A stretch of 64,000 nt of DNA, from the NCBI GenBank assembly GCA_015680905.1, contig CM027379.1:32816501-32880500 (forward strand). The letters run 5' to 3'. Below, piece by piece: positions 11,930-23,024 of the stretch (position 1 is its first letter; each line of letters opens with the position of its first letter). The position numbers were made by a program, and so were the translations under genes. The notes under the pieces are model-generated. The model was given only the letters and a program-made list of their open reading frames with translations. It ran no database searches and had not been told where the DNA came from. Source of the stretch: Coptis chinensis. Its lineage: Eukaryota; Streptophyta; Magnoliopsida; Ranunculales; Ranunculaceae.

Positions 11930-12101
11930 TTTTGTTGAATTGTGGCTGTGATGTATTTTCATGTTTTTAGTAGAATTGGTTTTTTTTAATTGTTTAGTTA
12001 AGTAATTAATATTTGAATTATGTATTTGTTATTTTAAATTTGAAGTTGTTTTAAATTCCGACATATGTTATGTTGTGTATCGTGAATCCCACCCTTCCAA
12101 C

Positions 12102-12115
12102 TTGTTTGGGGGTGG
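12102..12115 (+). promoter_or_regulatory. Polypurine-tract-like sequence after ORF1
   Basis: TTGTTTGGGGGTGG, identical to the true tract of this element at 15442-15455. Confidence 0.65.
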
Positions 12116-12525
12116 ATTTATTTATTTAGCAATGTCTTTAGTCATATCCATGTATTTTTGTCAAAATATTATTGCCTGCTTGATAATGATCGGTTTATGT
12201 GAGTATGTTGATAAATTGGCGTAGCTAGAATTAGCTAGTGTTGTTTGGTGCAACCTCAAGGAGTTATAATTAGATGATTGCTATTTTAATTCCAGCCAAA
12301 AAGCTATTGGTTTGGTTTTGGAGTATGCATCTTCTCTATTTTTATTTTTGGATTGAGAAATGTCTTTTTCCATCATGTTGCCTTAACTAGTTGGGAAACT
12401 TGTGGAACTTAGAAACTAGTTCTCTATAAATCCTTGGTTCACTCTAAACTTAAAACCACACCTCTCAGTTTGCACATCTCACTTTTATCTTCACTTCACT
12501 TCAGAGCACTTCTGGTACACGGAGC

Positions 12526-12720
12526 GTGCACACCCCTATTTTGCCTAAAGTTTGAGTGCGCCCACCCCAAAAACACTAGAACTCTCGTCAAGCAAGAGCG
12601 CGCACGCCCCTTTCCACAGGCAATTTTGAGTGCGCCCACCCTAAAAATACTGGAACTCTCGTCAAGCAAGAGCGTGCCCACGCCCTTACACAGGCAACCT
12701 TGAGCGCGCCCACGCCTTCA
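12526..12720. repeat. 74-bp GC-rich tandem repeat
   Basis: GAGTGCGCCCACC recurs at 12554 and 12628, with a variant at 12702; spacing 74 bases each time. Units also hold CTGGAACTC and GAGCGCGC. Similar units with about 75-bp spacing lie in the C leader (30440-30606) and in the D spacer (43480-43570, minus). Confidence 0.85.
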
Positions 12721-12802
12721 CCTCCGCAGCCACTTCCAATTCTGATTTTTTGTAGGTTCTTCTGAGGTTGTTTCCAGCAATTCTAGAATGTATTTGTTTG
12801 AT

Positions 12803-13725
12803 ATGAAGTCTCCTCAAATCATACCAGAGATGTCCTTCGAAGATTTGTTCGCGAGTGATACGTATGGATCTTGGTTCCACGACGTGATTATACAGGAAGG
12901 ATGGCAGCCTCTAATGGTAAGCCCTGATGAACTATATTCTCCTGCACTTACAAATTATTTTTATGAGCATTGTAAGTTCTTTGAAAGACCGGATGGAGAA
13001 CAAGTGTTCTCTGTCACCATTGGTGATGAAATAATGGACTTAACCAAGTTCTTGTTGGCTTTTGCTCTTGGACTGTCTATGCCTACTGAAATCCTAAACT
13101 CATGGGACTATTAGGTAGATAATATGTATGTCTACAACTATGAGTTTTTGCATGAGACCTATGGGGCAGGGATTTTTTGTGTCGAGGACCAAGGGCAATA
13201 TAACGTAGCCCTTGGTAGCTTGTCCCTTAACGTGGGCACTGTTATGTTCTTTATAATGCTAAATATCTTAGGGGAATGATGTTTTTCTTCTGTGAATGAT
13301 GCCACTTGTAACGTCTTACTTGCTCTAGCTACGGGACATATGCTCTATGACCTTCCCAGGACCAGGACCTTAGTTTCTAGTTTAACACGAGCCTATAGTA
13401 TGAGGCATAAGTATCTTCTTATGCCTATCTTAGTTTGTCGAATCATGTTATGTTTATTTTCAAAGTTTTGTGCCCATTTCACGGATTAGGTTGGGGTTGA
13501 CATTGTGAGACCCACCAACTGCATTATACACTCTTTCCGTGCAATGACTTGGCCGGGGTGGAGGCTATAACCTAATTGGGTTGCCCTTACACCCCATCCG
13601 ACCAAGTGGTGCTTAACAGGTTAGCGATTGTAGATGATAAATGGTGTGAGGCCTGGCAAATTATCATGGCATGGCAGGATGCCAAGGAACCTCAATTCTT
13701 TATTGAGGAGGAGGAACTCATATAG
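12803..13725 (+). pseudogene. ORF2: unknown protein, possible ORF1 paralogue (element A)
   Basis: About 310 codons. The ATG at 12803 is chosen because it lines up with the F copy (62815); an ATG at 12788 is also in frame. Visible: QIIPEMSFEDLF, GWQPL..SPDELYSPALTN, YFYEHCKFFERPDGE, DEIMDLTKFLLAFALGL, then RHKYLLMPILVCRIMLCLF, a hydrophobic stretch that could be membrane-associated. The PE..F start and the L..FY segment echo ORF1. In-frame stops include 13112-13114 (after NSWDY) and one near 13279; at least one frameshift is needed to reach the final TAG at 13723-13725. No known function. Confidence 0.65.
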
Positions 13726-13835
13726 AGCTGCGTCTATTTTTATTTATCTATATTAGTATGTTCTAAATTTGTTTTGCAAGTGTTCTTCAATTTTCACGCA
13801 TTTCCATGGTATTCCCTACCCTTCTTATTTTAATA

Positions 13836-13870
13836 CTTTGAGGACAAAGCATGTTCTTGTTTGGGGGTGG
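13836..13870 (+). promoter_or_regulatory. Polypurine-tract-like sequence after ORF2
   Basis: TTTGAGGACAAAGCATG then TTGTTTGGGGGTGG (13857-13870). It duplicates both parts of the LTR-proximal tract at 15424-15455 (TTTGAGGACAAAC..., TTGTTTGGGGGTGG). Confidence 0.7.
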
Positions 13871-15441
13871 CATAGAAACACGTGTAATTTAAGGCACCTA
13901 TTAGGATATAATACATGTATAATATGCACTAGTTTTCTAGTAAAAAAATAAAAAAATATATAAATAAACAGTCTATGCTATACACTTAGGAATATTTGTA
14001 TTATTTCTTTTTCTATGATGATAATAGTCTAGATATTTCACGTTAGCTCTTATATTAGAATAATTTTTAGAAATTTAGGTTAATATATAGGTAATAATCA
14101 TTACATCTTTCTATAAATATATTGCATGAGTATCTATGATTGTTTGGCAGTAAGTTTTTGAAATCTAGGCTAGAGTACTTATTCTATAAATCTTGTGAGA
14201 ATATATCCTAAAGCCTTATATGAGTGAAATATTTGAGAAATGACACAAGGGAGAAGTAAATTCCGAATATAGAAATCACACGTCCACTTGCTTGATCACT
14301 ATACCATATCCTAAACGAGAATTTAGGCCCTCTTTGGATCGATATAGCCAAAAATTCAAACCTATATAAAATTATTTTCCGCTAGTCGCCCCTCTGAGCC
14401 TTTCTTTAGCCTTTTATAAACCGCAAATCTTTTACCCTTTTACAAAACAAAATAAAAATAAAAATCAGCCTACCCATTTTTGAATAAGTCTGAGAATAGA
14501 GATGAAATGAAGAATGGAAAAGAGAAAGACTTGTGAAACCAAGAATTTGTTAGTTGCTTCAAATAAGAAAAGGAAATTTCCATCCAAAGAAAAGAAAATA
14601 GAAGAAAAGAAAAGAAAAATAAAATAAAAAGTTAGAACTCCAAAAACAGAATCAAAGGAGTCAGAAGCCAAAAGAAAAAGAAAAAAAAAATGGCTATGGA
14701 TGGAAACAAAGTGTAGAAGCAAAGTAAGAATAAGGTTTTCTCTAGTTACATAATTATATAAAGACTCTATTATCTCAGACTTGTCCTTTGAATATCCATT
14801 TCCTTCTTTCTTAAACCATCTCCTAATCCCCGCAACACCTAATAATAAATACCTCTAGCTCAATTAGGAATAGATTAGTGTGATAGTAAGTAGCAGATGT
14901 GTTTGATCGACTTCGGCTTTCTTGTGTGTCATTGAGATTGTAAGGTAAAGTGTGCCTACTGCGCACTAGAGTACAGTGAAACTTGAGTTGAAAAATCAGA
15001 GTGTTTTTGTCTTGACATATATGTGAGGACCTACTTAAGGACGTCATTCCAAAGTTTCATAATCGGACCTGTTCTTGTATTTTATAGCATAGTTATTTAT
15101 ATATATGTTTATCTGTAGATGATTGATTATTATGCACGTATTAGCTTAGATTTCGACTTGATTATTCTGTATTTATTGCTAGTGAGATGTATAGATATCT
15201 GATAATAAAGTAGGAAACAGTAATTTTATTTCTTAGTCGTTGTAGTATAGATGAAGTTTGTGAGTACCTTCTCTGGAAAACTCTCATGAAGCTATAACTC
15301 GTCCACTAGGTAATTCCTATTGGTTTAAGTCCTTATTGCATATGGTCAATGCAATCGCACTCAGTGAAACGAGATTAGTTAGAACTCTATTTTCGGTCAC
15401 TTATATTAATTTCTCATATTTGTTTGAGGACAAACAAAATG
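13871..15441 (+). other. Long 3' noncoding region (element A)
   Basis: No gene. Landmarks shared with B (23700-25040) and D (40620-42190, minus): CACACGTCCACTTGCTTGAT near 14280, GGCCCTCTTTGGATCGATA near 14330, a purine/A-rich stretch 14500-14700, CTCAATTAGGAATAG near 14860 and ATGCAATCGCACTC near 15345. Confidence 0.6.
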
Positions 15442-15457
15442 TTGTTTGGGGGTGGTT
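15442..15457 (+). promoter_or_regulatory. Polypurine tract of element A
   Basis: TTGTTTGGGGGTGGTT directly before the 3' LTR (TGATAAG). Primer for plus-strand DNA synthesis. Confidence 0.88.
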
Positions 15458-16813
15458 TGATAAGAGCCCAAAACTGTAGTTTTAACCCCTTAATAATATT
15501 ACATTTAAACCAATTATGTGTATAATAAATAAGAGTTAGTACTATTTACGTGCTTTTATGTATTTCAGGTATAGGAGACCAATATGTGAAGAAATATGTC
15601 ACTTTTGCGAGATAAAGGAGAAAAGGTTGGTTGCTAAGAATTTCTATGATTAAAGGCTAAGATTCAAGGAAAAAAAGCCTTTTTAAAGCCCGGTCAAAAC
15701 TGAAAAGTCAAAGTCAATGTGGGCAGAAATATAATAGAAAAGTCAATAGAATTTCCGCAGGCCGTATCTTTGGACTCAGACCTCATAATTGAACCTATTA
15801 TATGTCAAAACGACCGGCTCGGAAAGAGCTTTCTAATGGTCTAGTCCTTGATCCAATCAAAAGAGCAGAAGTAGATAAAATGGCTGTTGTAGTAATTTCT
15901 AACAGAGAAATCCTTTCTAGACTTAAGTAATTAGGTTTGGGCTTGATTTAAGGGCCCGAAACATGGCTCTAAAGCCCATGCACGAAATTATAAACCTAGC
16001 CCTCTCCTATATAAAGAGGACTGAGGCGAAACTCTTACTCTCACCTAGGAACTTAGTTATTATTTAGTTTAGACCTAGGTTTTAATTCATATAGCTCTTT
16101 CATTAGTTTTAAGTTAGTTGTTTATTCAATATTTAGTCTTTAATATAGTTTCAATTCTTAAACTCTGTTCCATTAGATTAATAAAATCCAAGTTATTGTT
16201 CTTCATTATGTCTTCTACTTATTTCTCCATTAATGATAGTCTAATAAATTTTAGCTAAACCTCCATTAGAGAGGTTTGATGAAGACTTGATGTGTTAGTT
16301 AGGATTATTGCTTTTTAAGAGTTTCACTCTGGTAGGTTAGTTGATTCGTCATGAGAATGGGTTGAACTTCCTCACATGCTAATTATTAGTTAGCAGAGAT
16401 TGCCATGAGTAATTAGAGATCAAACACTTAATCTTTATTGGTTAAGATTGCAATAATCTACACTAGCATATTAGGAATATATACATCAAGTGGAATTGAA
16501 TCCCCCTAATTCCTTCTCCATATTCACATCTTAGTATTAAATTGCCATTAGTATAATCTAGTTATCATAATTACAATCGCCATATTAGTATAATTTCAAT
16601 TCATTACTCTCATCCTATTTTGTTAGAATCGTTTAAACCTTGGAAACTTACGTCTAAGAAACTAAGAGTGGAACGAATTCTCTACTCCACATATTACATG
16701 ATAGACGAGAGTAGATAACTTTGATCATCAAGTAATAAATAGCTTTAGTTTTACTTATTCATAGCATAATAAATAGTTAAGAGTAGGTAAAACTATTGTT
16801 TTACGGTTTATCA
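15458..16813 (+). repeat. 3' LTR of element A
   Basis: 1356 bp, TGATAAGAGCCC to GGTTTATCA. TATA box at 16008-16015. Partner of 1279-2641. Confidence 0.93.
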
Positions 16814-16818
16814 GTTAG
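16814..16818. repeat. Target site duplication, right copy (element A)
   Basis: GTTAG, partner of 1274-1278. The sequence after it continues the LTR of element G. Confidence 0.9.
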
Positions 16819-18094
16819 CACTTTTGGTAGATTGATTTTATGATTTCACAACCTTAAAAATACTAATTGTCAATCATTTCATGACTCACGTGTCTTGTGC
16901 GTAAGTTTAGAGTAAAGGTGTTCATTCTAAACTTTAAGACTAGGCTGATGTCACAACTGAAAATTTACCCTTTAGAGAACCATATGAGAAGGATGTTTGA
17001 TCTTTTTATTTTTACTTCCTAAAGATAACTTTATATGTAAGTCAAGGTAATGACAAAACTTTATTTGATTAAATGAGAAAGCTAGAGAGAGCGAGAGAAA
17101 AAGGTTGGATTAATCCTACTTAAGTAATCCACCATGTTTTCGCACTTTGCTGAATATCCTCCATTAATTTAGCAGACGGCCAGTTGTGAATCACTAAAGA
17201 TTGACATGTCTTTTACTTTGAGAGATTTGGCTATTTCCAGCCCTGCTATCAATGCCTCATATTCTGCCTTATTGTTAGATGCATGAAAATCCAACGTAAC
17301 CGCTGTTTCGAGCCTTTGATTTTTGGGTGTGACTAATACTACTCCAATGCCACATCCTTTACTCCCTGATGATCCATCAACAAACAGTCTCCAACCATTT
17401 GTTCCAGCCTATGGATCATCTTCATCAATAATATCCTCAGGCTCTTGCAGCATTGAAAATTCATCTTCTTTCATTCCCCAATTTGCATCTTCACATGTGA
17501 TGTTAGCACTTTTGCTAGATAGATTTTGTGATTTCACAACCTTAAAAGTACTAATTGTCAATCTTTTCCTTACTTATGTGTCTTGTGCATAAGTTTAGAG
17601 TAAGGGTGTTCATTCCAAACCTTAAGACTAGGCTGATGTCACAACTGAAAATTTACCCTTTAGAGAACCATGTGAGAAGGATGTTTGATCTTTTTATTTT
17701 TATTTCCTAAAGATAACTTTATATGCAAGTCAAGGTAAATGATGAAACTTTATTTCATTAAATGAGAAAGCTAGAGAGAGAGAAAAAGGTAGATGATTAA
17801 TCCTACTCATGCAAAGTCTAGCTATGCAATTTTTAGAAAACATGATCACTACCATCTCCAATCCATTTTGGGTTCATAGGCAAACCCGAAAACAGATTTA
17901 AGTATCGATCCCTAACAAGATGTACTTATCTCTAAATCCATTAGGCTAGCATAAGGAGTTGAACTGATATTTCATCTCTGAAATATCCCTTCAACTCTTG
18001 GTTTCATCCTACACCAACCGGTCAAATATAAGGGTCTGAATTCACTAGGGACTCGTGCGTGCGACTAGCCCCAGTGTCACCTGGGTCGCGCACC
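16819..18094 (-). repeat. LTR of element G, inverted and rearranged
   Basis: Reversed, it matches the E LTR: for example 17960-18000 against 48250-48290 (around AGTTCAACTCCTTATGCTAG) and 16925-16960 against 48550-48590. Two versions of the LTR 3' end are present: 16819-17120 and 17498-17800, both with TTAGCACTTTTG near their tip. Between them lies an RNase H fragment. The right end is cut exactly by the tip of element B. No ORF belongs to it. Confidence 0.72.
17121..17497 (-). pseudogene. Archaeal-type RNase H fragment
   Basis: Reading the minus strand from 17497 down gives about 125 codons of an RNase H of the second, archaeal-like type (RVT_3). Visible: WRLFVDGSSGSKGCGIG (first catalytic Asp), NNKAEYEALIAGLE (Glu), FSDSQLAVC (second Asp), then GGYSAKCENMVDYLS. 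Two in-frame stops are seen: a TAG before AGTNGW and a TAA after QLAVC. This domain is known from Tat/Ogre-type plant retroelements and is not the RNase H found in C or E. It has no surrounding pol and is bounded on both sides by G LTR ends, so it is a captured or recombined piece. Confidence 0.8.
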
Positions 18095-18960
18095 TGATCA
18101 GCTCCCAAATATGCATTTTATTACCCTTACATTACTGCATTATAGCCCTTCTTATGCATAATGAAAAGATAACTCATATCTTTTATTGTATTTTTCAGGT
18201 TACAGAGCAATTCATACCACTTATCATAAAAGTTGCATCTTAGCACCAAAAGGAGCCTTAATTACGCTTATTATGAAGACTCGAAGCTGCTATGAAAAAG
18301 TGCTGAAAAAGTCAAAGGTCAAAGTCAAAGATCAAAGGTCAAGAACTCATAACCAAAGAGCTGAAAGTCAAGTCCTCAACTCAGAAGACCAGAGATAGAT
18401 ATCATTAATACAAAAGAAGGCTTTCTCTAAAACCTATCTTGATCAAGAAGAAATCAAAAAGCAAAAGCTTAAAGCAAATGGTGAGGTGTCTAAAATGTAA
18501 TGGAGAAAGGCAAATCAGTCTTTTGTAAAAATAAGGGTATAAGAACTAAAAGTTAGTGAGAAAGAATACACCTAGACTTATTCTAGTGTCATGTAAGATT
18601 TATTTTCTAGTCATTTTCATTCAACTCATTTACTTTTTGTTCTTCAATCAATCAATAAATCATTTATTTGTTGTTCTCCTTTCAATCAATCATTTCAATC
18701 AATCATGCCAATCATTTAACAACTTAGTCTTCCAAGTTATTCAATCTAATAGAGTCAAACAATACAAGTTCTAAAACTAAAGAATCTACTTTCCTTCTTT
18801 CTAAAACTCCCAACCATTCAAACTCTAAACAATCTATGGTGAACCTCACTTTAAAACACTTTGAAACTCATCACAATACAATAGCTTCAGCACGCGAACT
18901 CATCTCGAGCTCCAGGCTCCAAACTTGGTTGATCGTTGTCAGTTTGTGACAGGATGTAAA
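18095..18960 (+). repeat. 5' LTR of element B (right end uncertain)
   Basis: First 280 bases match 25064-25375 closely. No clear terminal ATCA or primer site is seen; the end is placed near 18960 only as an estimate. A TGATCA at about 18429 is internal. Confidence 0.65.
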
Positions 18961-19444
18961 ATGATTCCTAAGTGCTTAAGTAGTGAATTTGGATTGCTAT
19001 GAGTTGAAAACTTGGTTGAAGTTGTGCAACTTACCAAGAGTTAGAGTTTTCATTGCCTTGGGAAGTTCAAGTGTGCGAGGCGAGTCGTGAATCATACGCT
19101 TGCGCACTTTGAATCAACATGGTAATCAACACTTTAATTACGTTTAGCTCTAGTTAATATAGATAATCAATCTAAATTAGTTAATCTATTAGATTAGTAT
19201 AGTATTAGTTTAGTTTTATGTTTTGGGCCCTTGAAGGCAAAGTTGTTAAATTATCAAAAACCTAACTTGTGGGCTTTTTAAGGACATTTTTATTATAACT
19301 TATAACAGGGTAAAGTTTGAAAGATTGGGCTTGATTCTCAGATCACTCGCCAACCGACGTTGCCTTCTCCTCAAGCAGCGTGTAAGCATGACTTGAGAGG
19401 TAAATTCTAAACCTCCTCAAAGCCCATGTAAGAGGATACCTTGT
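18961..19444. other. Leader-like region of element B
   Basis: No gene and no recognisable tRNA-Asp primer site. A GTGCGAGGCGAGTCG patch near 19074 resembles GC-rich patches in other leaders. Part may be a later insertion; I cannot assign it. Confidence 0.35.
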
Positions 19445-19990
19445 GTGTTTGGGCATAACTTAAATCATATAGATGCCACATATCCCTTGATCACAAACCT
19501 ATCATCACTTCAGCCAGAAGAAGTATGTGCTTTCAATGTACCAAATGCACCATGGAGACAACATCCAAACTTCGCATGGACAAATATTCCACAAAACCAA
19601 CCACCTCCAGGTTTCAACAAACCACAAAATATATTCAGACAATGACAAGGACAAGGTCCCTATAACAATCAGAACAGAGCATTGGTTCCATCCCAGTTTA
19701 ACCAGAATTACCAAAACCCACCTATCAACAACCAAAGAGACCTAGTTCCTATTACACCATCAACTATTATCCAAACAGATAAGCCCACCAAAATAATGTT
19801 ATCTATCATGCAACAACAAACCCAAATCTTAGCATCCATGCAACAATCTCTAAACTTGTTAGCCCAAGACAAAACCCAGAAAGGTGTGTTCCCATGACAA
19901 GTTATTCCAAACCCTAAACCAACAAACACAGCTTTTAAAGCAACAAGTGATGTGAACAAAGTTGGAGCCCTAAAAACTCTTTCATGATCA
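19445..19990 (+). pseudogene. gag remnant (element B)
   Basis: Only the C-terminal part of Gag remains. It starts in a degenerate zinc knuckle (HIDATYPL), then CAFNVPNAPWRQHPNFAW as in C (31930-31990) and E (51090-51135), a Gln/Asn/Pro-rich stretch, MQQQTQILASMQQSLNLLAQ, and KGVFP followed by a TGA. The frame has stops near 19643 and 19895. Everything from there to the post-pol block at about 20070 is deleted in comparison with C. Confidence 0.78.
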
Positions 19991-20069
19991 TCCTATCTAT
20001 GAGGATTAAATCCTCTTTTCTGCAATATATTCATTTCCCATTCCATTCCATATTTTGCTTTAAAGGGAA

Positions 20070-20140
20070 TACATCAATAAGGTAACCGGACCCTCCATTT
20101 AGAGTGTGTGGTTATAAGTACCACAACCTTAGTCCACGTA
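20070..20140 (+). promoter_or_regulatory. Conserved post-pol block, element B copy
   Basis: AAGGTAACCGGACCCTCC, GAGTGTGTGG and TAAGTACC match the block of A and C. GTAAGT reads ATAAGT here. Confidence 0.55.
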
Positions 20141-20339
20141 TATCTCGCATATTCTTTGTAAAGGACCCTTTTTACTCGTTGTTTGAGTAAGTGTGAATCT
20201 ATGGAGCTAGTATACAATTTTCTTTTTCTTTATTTTACATTTCTTTTTTAAAAAAATAGTTGTTTTCTCTATTCTGTTAATGCTAGATTCTCGATACATC
20301 AATAGTTATGTGATTTTCCAAAAAGAAAATAGGCAATGG

Positions 20340-20535
20340 ATTTTACACAGACCAACCCCTAGAATAACATAATCTTGGGGTGATTTGAGATCAGTTTTGC
20401 TTACTAAGGGTCGCCTCTATCACCGAGCTATTCACCTGGGTCAAGACATTCCATGTCTTACGCAGTAAATCCCCCAACTCGCATAGCTGAAGCTTTATCT
20501 GTCCAGATTGGGTTAGGCACAGAACCGACACGAAA
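20340..20535 (+). pseudogene. Small ORF Y remnant (element B)
   Basis: Short peptide found only in B and E. Shared residues: a PRI segment, WG(D/G)LR(S/I)V, then KG a few residues on. The nucleotide segment AGACCAACCCCTAGAATA (20357) has its match in E at 56346. In B a TAA lies directly before SWGDLRS and further stops follow. It sits upstream of ORF X here but downstream of ORF X in E. No known family. Confidence 0.45.
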
Positions 20536-20892
20536 GTTGCCTGAGATTTCCTACTATGGTTTGTTTTTTCAAAAATTAGCATCACAGCTTTTTAGTACGA
20601 ATATCTTAAAACATCCCTCCATAGTTTTCAAAACTAGAGGATATAAAAATGAAAATTATACCCCCCGGAGTAACCAAAATGATACCAAATTCACGTATAA
20701 TTTTATCTTCTTATCAAAACCTCTATATGGTTAGAAATATCTTTTTCTTTGAAAAAATATATTAAAATAAAATTGCATTTTTATATTGTGAAAAAAAAAA
20801 TGAGGCGTCTCCAAACGAGAATTAAACAAATAGAGTAACCCAAAGTGATAATATTCTATGTTTAATTCTATCTTTTGCCTCCACTTCTCTAT

Positions 20893-20925
20893 TTGTCTCG
20901 AGAATCTGACGTTAAAAGAATCAAA
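20893..20925 (+). promoter_or_regulatory. Recurrent post-pol motif, copy B1
   Basis: GTCTCGAGAATCTGACG followed by TTAAAAGAATC. Confidence 0.55.
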
Positions 20926-21097
20926 CTTGTACAAAATTTTCAAAAATTATTCCTTTCGTCTTAAAATCTTTCCCCCTTCTCAATCTATCTCTTTCTAAAA
21001 ACTTTCAAAAAAGTCTTCTATAAAGAACAAAAACCTTCCACCTATCAAGACTAGATGGATCAGTTTCAATGATCATGTGTAAGCACTTTCTAGATAA

Positions 21098-21331
21098 CTA
21101 CAGCTAAAGATATGGACACATATACTGAAAATCATTCCTAGTGTAGGTAAGAGTTCATACGCACGTAAGAGACGAGCTATGAGAGAAGGCTGGTGCTCGA
21201 ATTGTCAAACACCAACTTGCCCCGGTCTTCAACCTTATAGTGAAAATTCAGTTTTCAAGGTTTTCATGTGCTAGCCACCTGCTCATCGAGCACAACTGAG
21301 GAGAGCAATCCAACCATTTGGTTGGGATTGA
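21098..21331 (+). pseudogene. Small ORF X: basic Cys-rich protein (element B)
   Basis: 78 codons in one frame ending TGA at 21329-21331, with one TAG inside (after KVFMC). Visible: LQLKIW at the left, then YARKRRAMREGWC, CSNCQTPTC (CxxC plus a third Cys), FKVFMC, LRRAI, and the end FGWD. E has a matching ORF at 55796-56140 with RKR, GWCMHCQTPFC, FKVYFC, CRRAV and GWD at the same spacing. The conserved Cys set and basic patch suggest a small zinc-binding, nucleic-acid-contacting protein, but I know of no family. The left part appears to be frameshifted just upstream of LQL. Confidence 0.6.
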
Positions 21332-21353
21332 CTCAAGTTTTCAAAAACTTTAA

Positions 21354-21384
21354 AGTCTTGGGAATCCGATTTAAAACGATCCAC
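21354..21384 (+). promoter_or_regulatory. Recurrent post-pol motif, copy B2
   Basis: AGTCTTGGGAATCCGATT then TAAAACGATCC, starting 22 bases after the stop of ORF X. In E the motif also follows ORF X. Confidence 0.55.
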
Positions 21385-21935
21385 CTTTTTAAAAAAAAAT
21401 CATTTCTTATTTAAAACCAAAAAAATTAATTAAAATTTTCCTTCTTTTGTTTGTACATATTTTCCTACAGTTTATTTTCGTTTCTTTCCCTCATATATTT
21501 TTCATCCACCGTTAGATATGAGTGTACCCTATACCATTGCGTGACATTTTCGATGTTGATCATTTTGGTACCTCACGGGTCAACATCGGACGAGTAACGA
21601 AGTGCGAATCGGCTCTTGAAGTTGGCAAGACACTAAAAATATGATCGGAATTACCTGATTTCATTTGGGCTTGGGCCAAAAATTCGTTTTAACTTAAAAG
21701 GCACGTGTGAGGCACGTGCCATCAAACCTATTTAACCCACACGACCACCCAACCGTCCATCATCTTCCCCAAACATTTCCAAACCCTAGCCGCCCAAGTC
21801 AACTTGCGGCCGCCCCCCTCCAGATCGCGACCGCCTGCCCACCATACATACCACCACTCCAATTTTTCACAGCTTGCTCCATTTTCAACACCCATTCCAA
21901 CTAAAAAAACTCAATTTTATTAATTTCTACTCCAA

Positions 21936-23024
21936 ATGGCTCGAGTTCTAAAAATCATGTCGGAGCAAAATTTTGAACCCATCTTCAATTTCGATCTATT
22001 TGAAGTGCACTTCAAGGCTGAGGTTAGAAGAAAAGGAAAGGAGGCTTTGATTTTGTTGGAAGGTGTGGATTATTTTCCCTCACTCACTCTTTCATTTTAT
22101 AATCATATGCTTAAAGGGGATGATGACTGCATCACGGTTGTCAAGGATGGTCGCACGCTTGAGCTTACCAAGGAGGTGGTAAGTGAGGTTTTGGGGATCC
22201 CTCTGAAGGCTTATGTTCAGACGGGACAATCCCCAGACAACAAGACAATCGATGTGATGATGGCAGAGATGCTTCTCGAGGGGGTGAAAACCCCCAAGTC
22301 ACACTACACGTTTTAGAGTTTGCTGCGAAGGAATCAGTTGGTAGTATCTCAGTGGACAACCTACAACTGGTTAGGCTCAGCCAAGCCTTCTAACATCAGT
22401 AAGGCAATGCTCCATATTCTATGGATTTTCTAGGACTAGAAGAATAGCTTCTGCATCACCACCTTCGTTTGGGAGCAACTCTGCAAACCCAGGAGGTTCA
22501 CTGCCCCTCTACCAGTGCTGGTCACCAGGATCATGTAGCACTGGGGGTTCGAGGCTACAGATGCTCTAGTGGAGGTCAAGGATGCTACCACAGGTCCTAT
22601 CTATGCCAACTGCATCCAGAAATTCTGGCATCCACTTGCCGCTAGAGCTGCCGAGCAAGCACGCCCAACCGAGAAAGTGGACTACTTCGCTGAAGGTGTC
22701 ACTCGATAGTTCACTCAGCCCATGGATGGAATTCACTTCCTCCATGGTGGCTAGAGTATTTTGCACCAGCACATCCACCAGCTCAGGCAAACACAGGGAG
22801 TCATTCTAGCAGAACAACATACCCTCACAGAGGAGCAGTAGTCTTTCCAGCAGGAGCAGCGATGTTTCCAACACAGTATCACTGGAACACTACAGAGCAT
22901 TAGAGATGTGCTCCCACATAGTGATAGACACGCTAGGACCCGACATCAAGGAGAAGGATCTTCTTGACGTCGTGACGACACACGGATTCCGACTAGGCAA
23001 TTCCCTAATGTCCGTATAGTTTGA
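21936..23024 (+). pseudogene. ORF1: putative plant transposon protein (element B)
   Basis: 363 codons from ATG 21936 to TGA 23022-23024 without any frameshift, matching the 361-codon frame of C. Visible: FDLFEVHF, LEGVDYFPSLTLSFYNHM, VKDGRTLELTKEV, LGIP, then RRNQLVVSQW, LHILWIF, APLPVLVTRIM, YANCIQKFW, a Gln-rich probable coiled coil and a basic tail RRDDTR. Eight in-frame stops: TAG at 22314, 22431, 22437, 22536, 22707, 22752 and 22839, and TGA at 22965. The N-terminal part is more divergent from A/C/D than they are from each other. Confidence 0.78.

Larger units (their letters stand above)
11930..12802 (+). other. ORF1-ORF2 spacer (element A)
   Basis: No gene. It holds a polypurine-like G-run (12102) and a 74-bp GC-rich tandem repeat (12526-12720). 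Confidence 0.6.
1279..16813 (+). mobile_element. Element A: complete, pol-less Athila-like retrotransposon
   Basis: About 15.5 kb including a 3.5-kb foreign LTR. Order: 5' LTR, tRNA-Asp primer site, gag, protease, a conserved noncoding block, ORF1, ORF2, a long 3' noncoding region, polypurine tract, 3' LTR. Reverse transcriptase, RNase H and integrase are absent; protease runs into a spacer that is also found in element D, so the loss is old and shared. Both LTRs and a perfect GTTAG target duplication are present. It should be non-autonomous even before its point mutations. The 5' LTR begins AA where the 3' LTR has TG. By eye about thirty differences, mostly transitions, separate the first 350 bases of the LTRs. 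Confidence 0.9.

Noticed and set aside
12434-12703. Open frame of 89 codons before ORF2
   Set aside because: Lies in the 74-bp GC-rich tandem repeat; no counterpart in other elements.
17323-17592. Plus-strand 89-codon frame
   Set aside because: It is the antisense of the RNase H fragment, whose minus-strand reading gives recognisable catalytic motifs.
22314-22967. Amber codon reassignment or suppression to explain repeated TAG in ORF1 of B
   Set aside because: A plant nucleus uses the standard code, TGA also occurs, and CAG/TGG to TAG decay explains the pattern.
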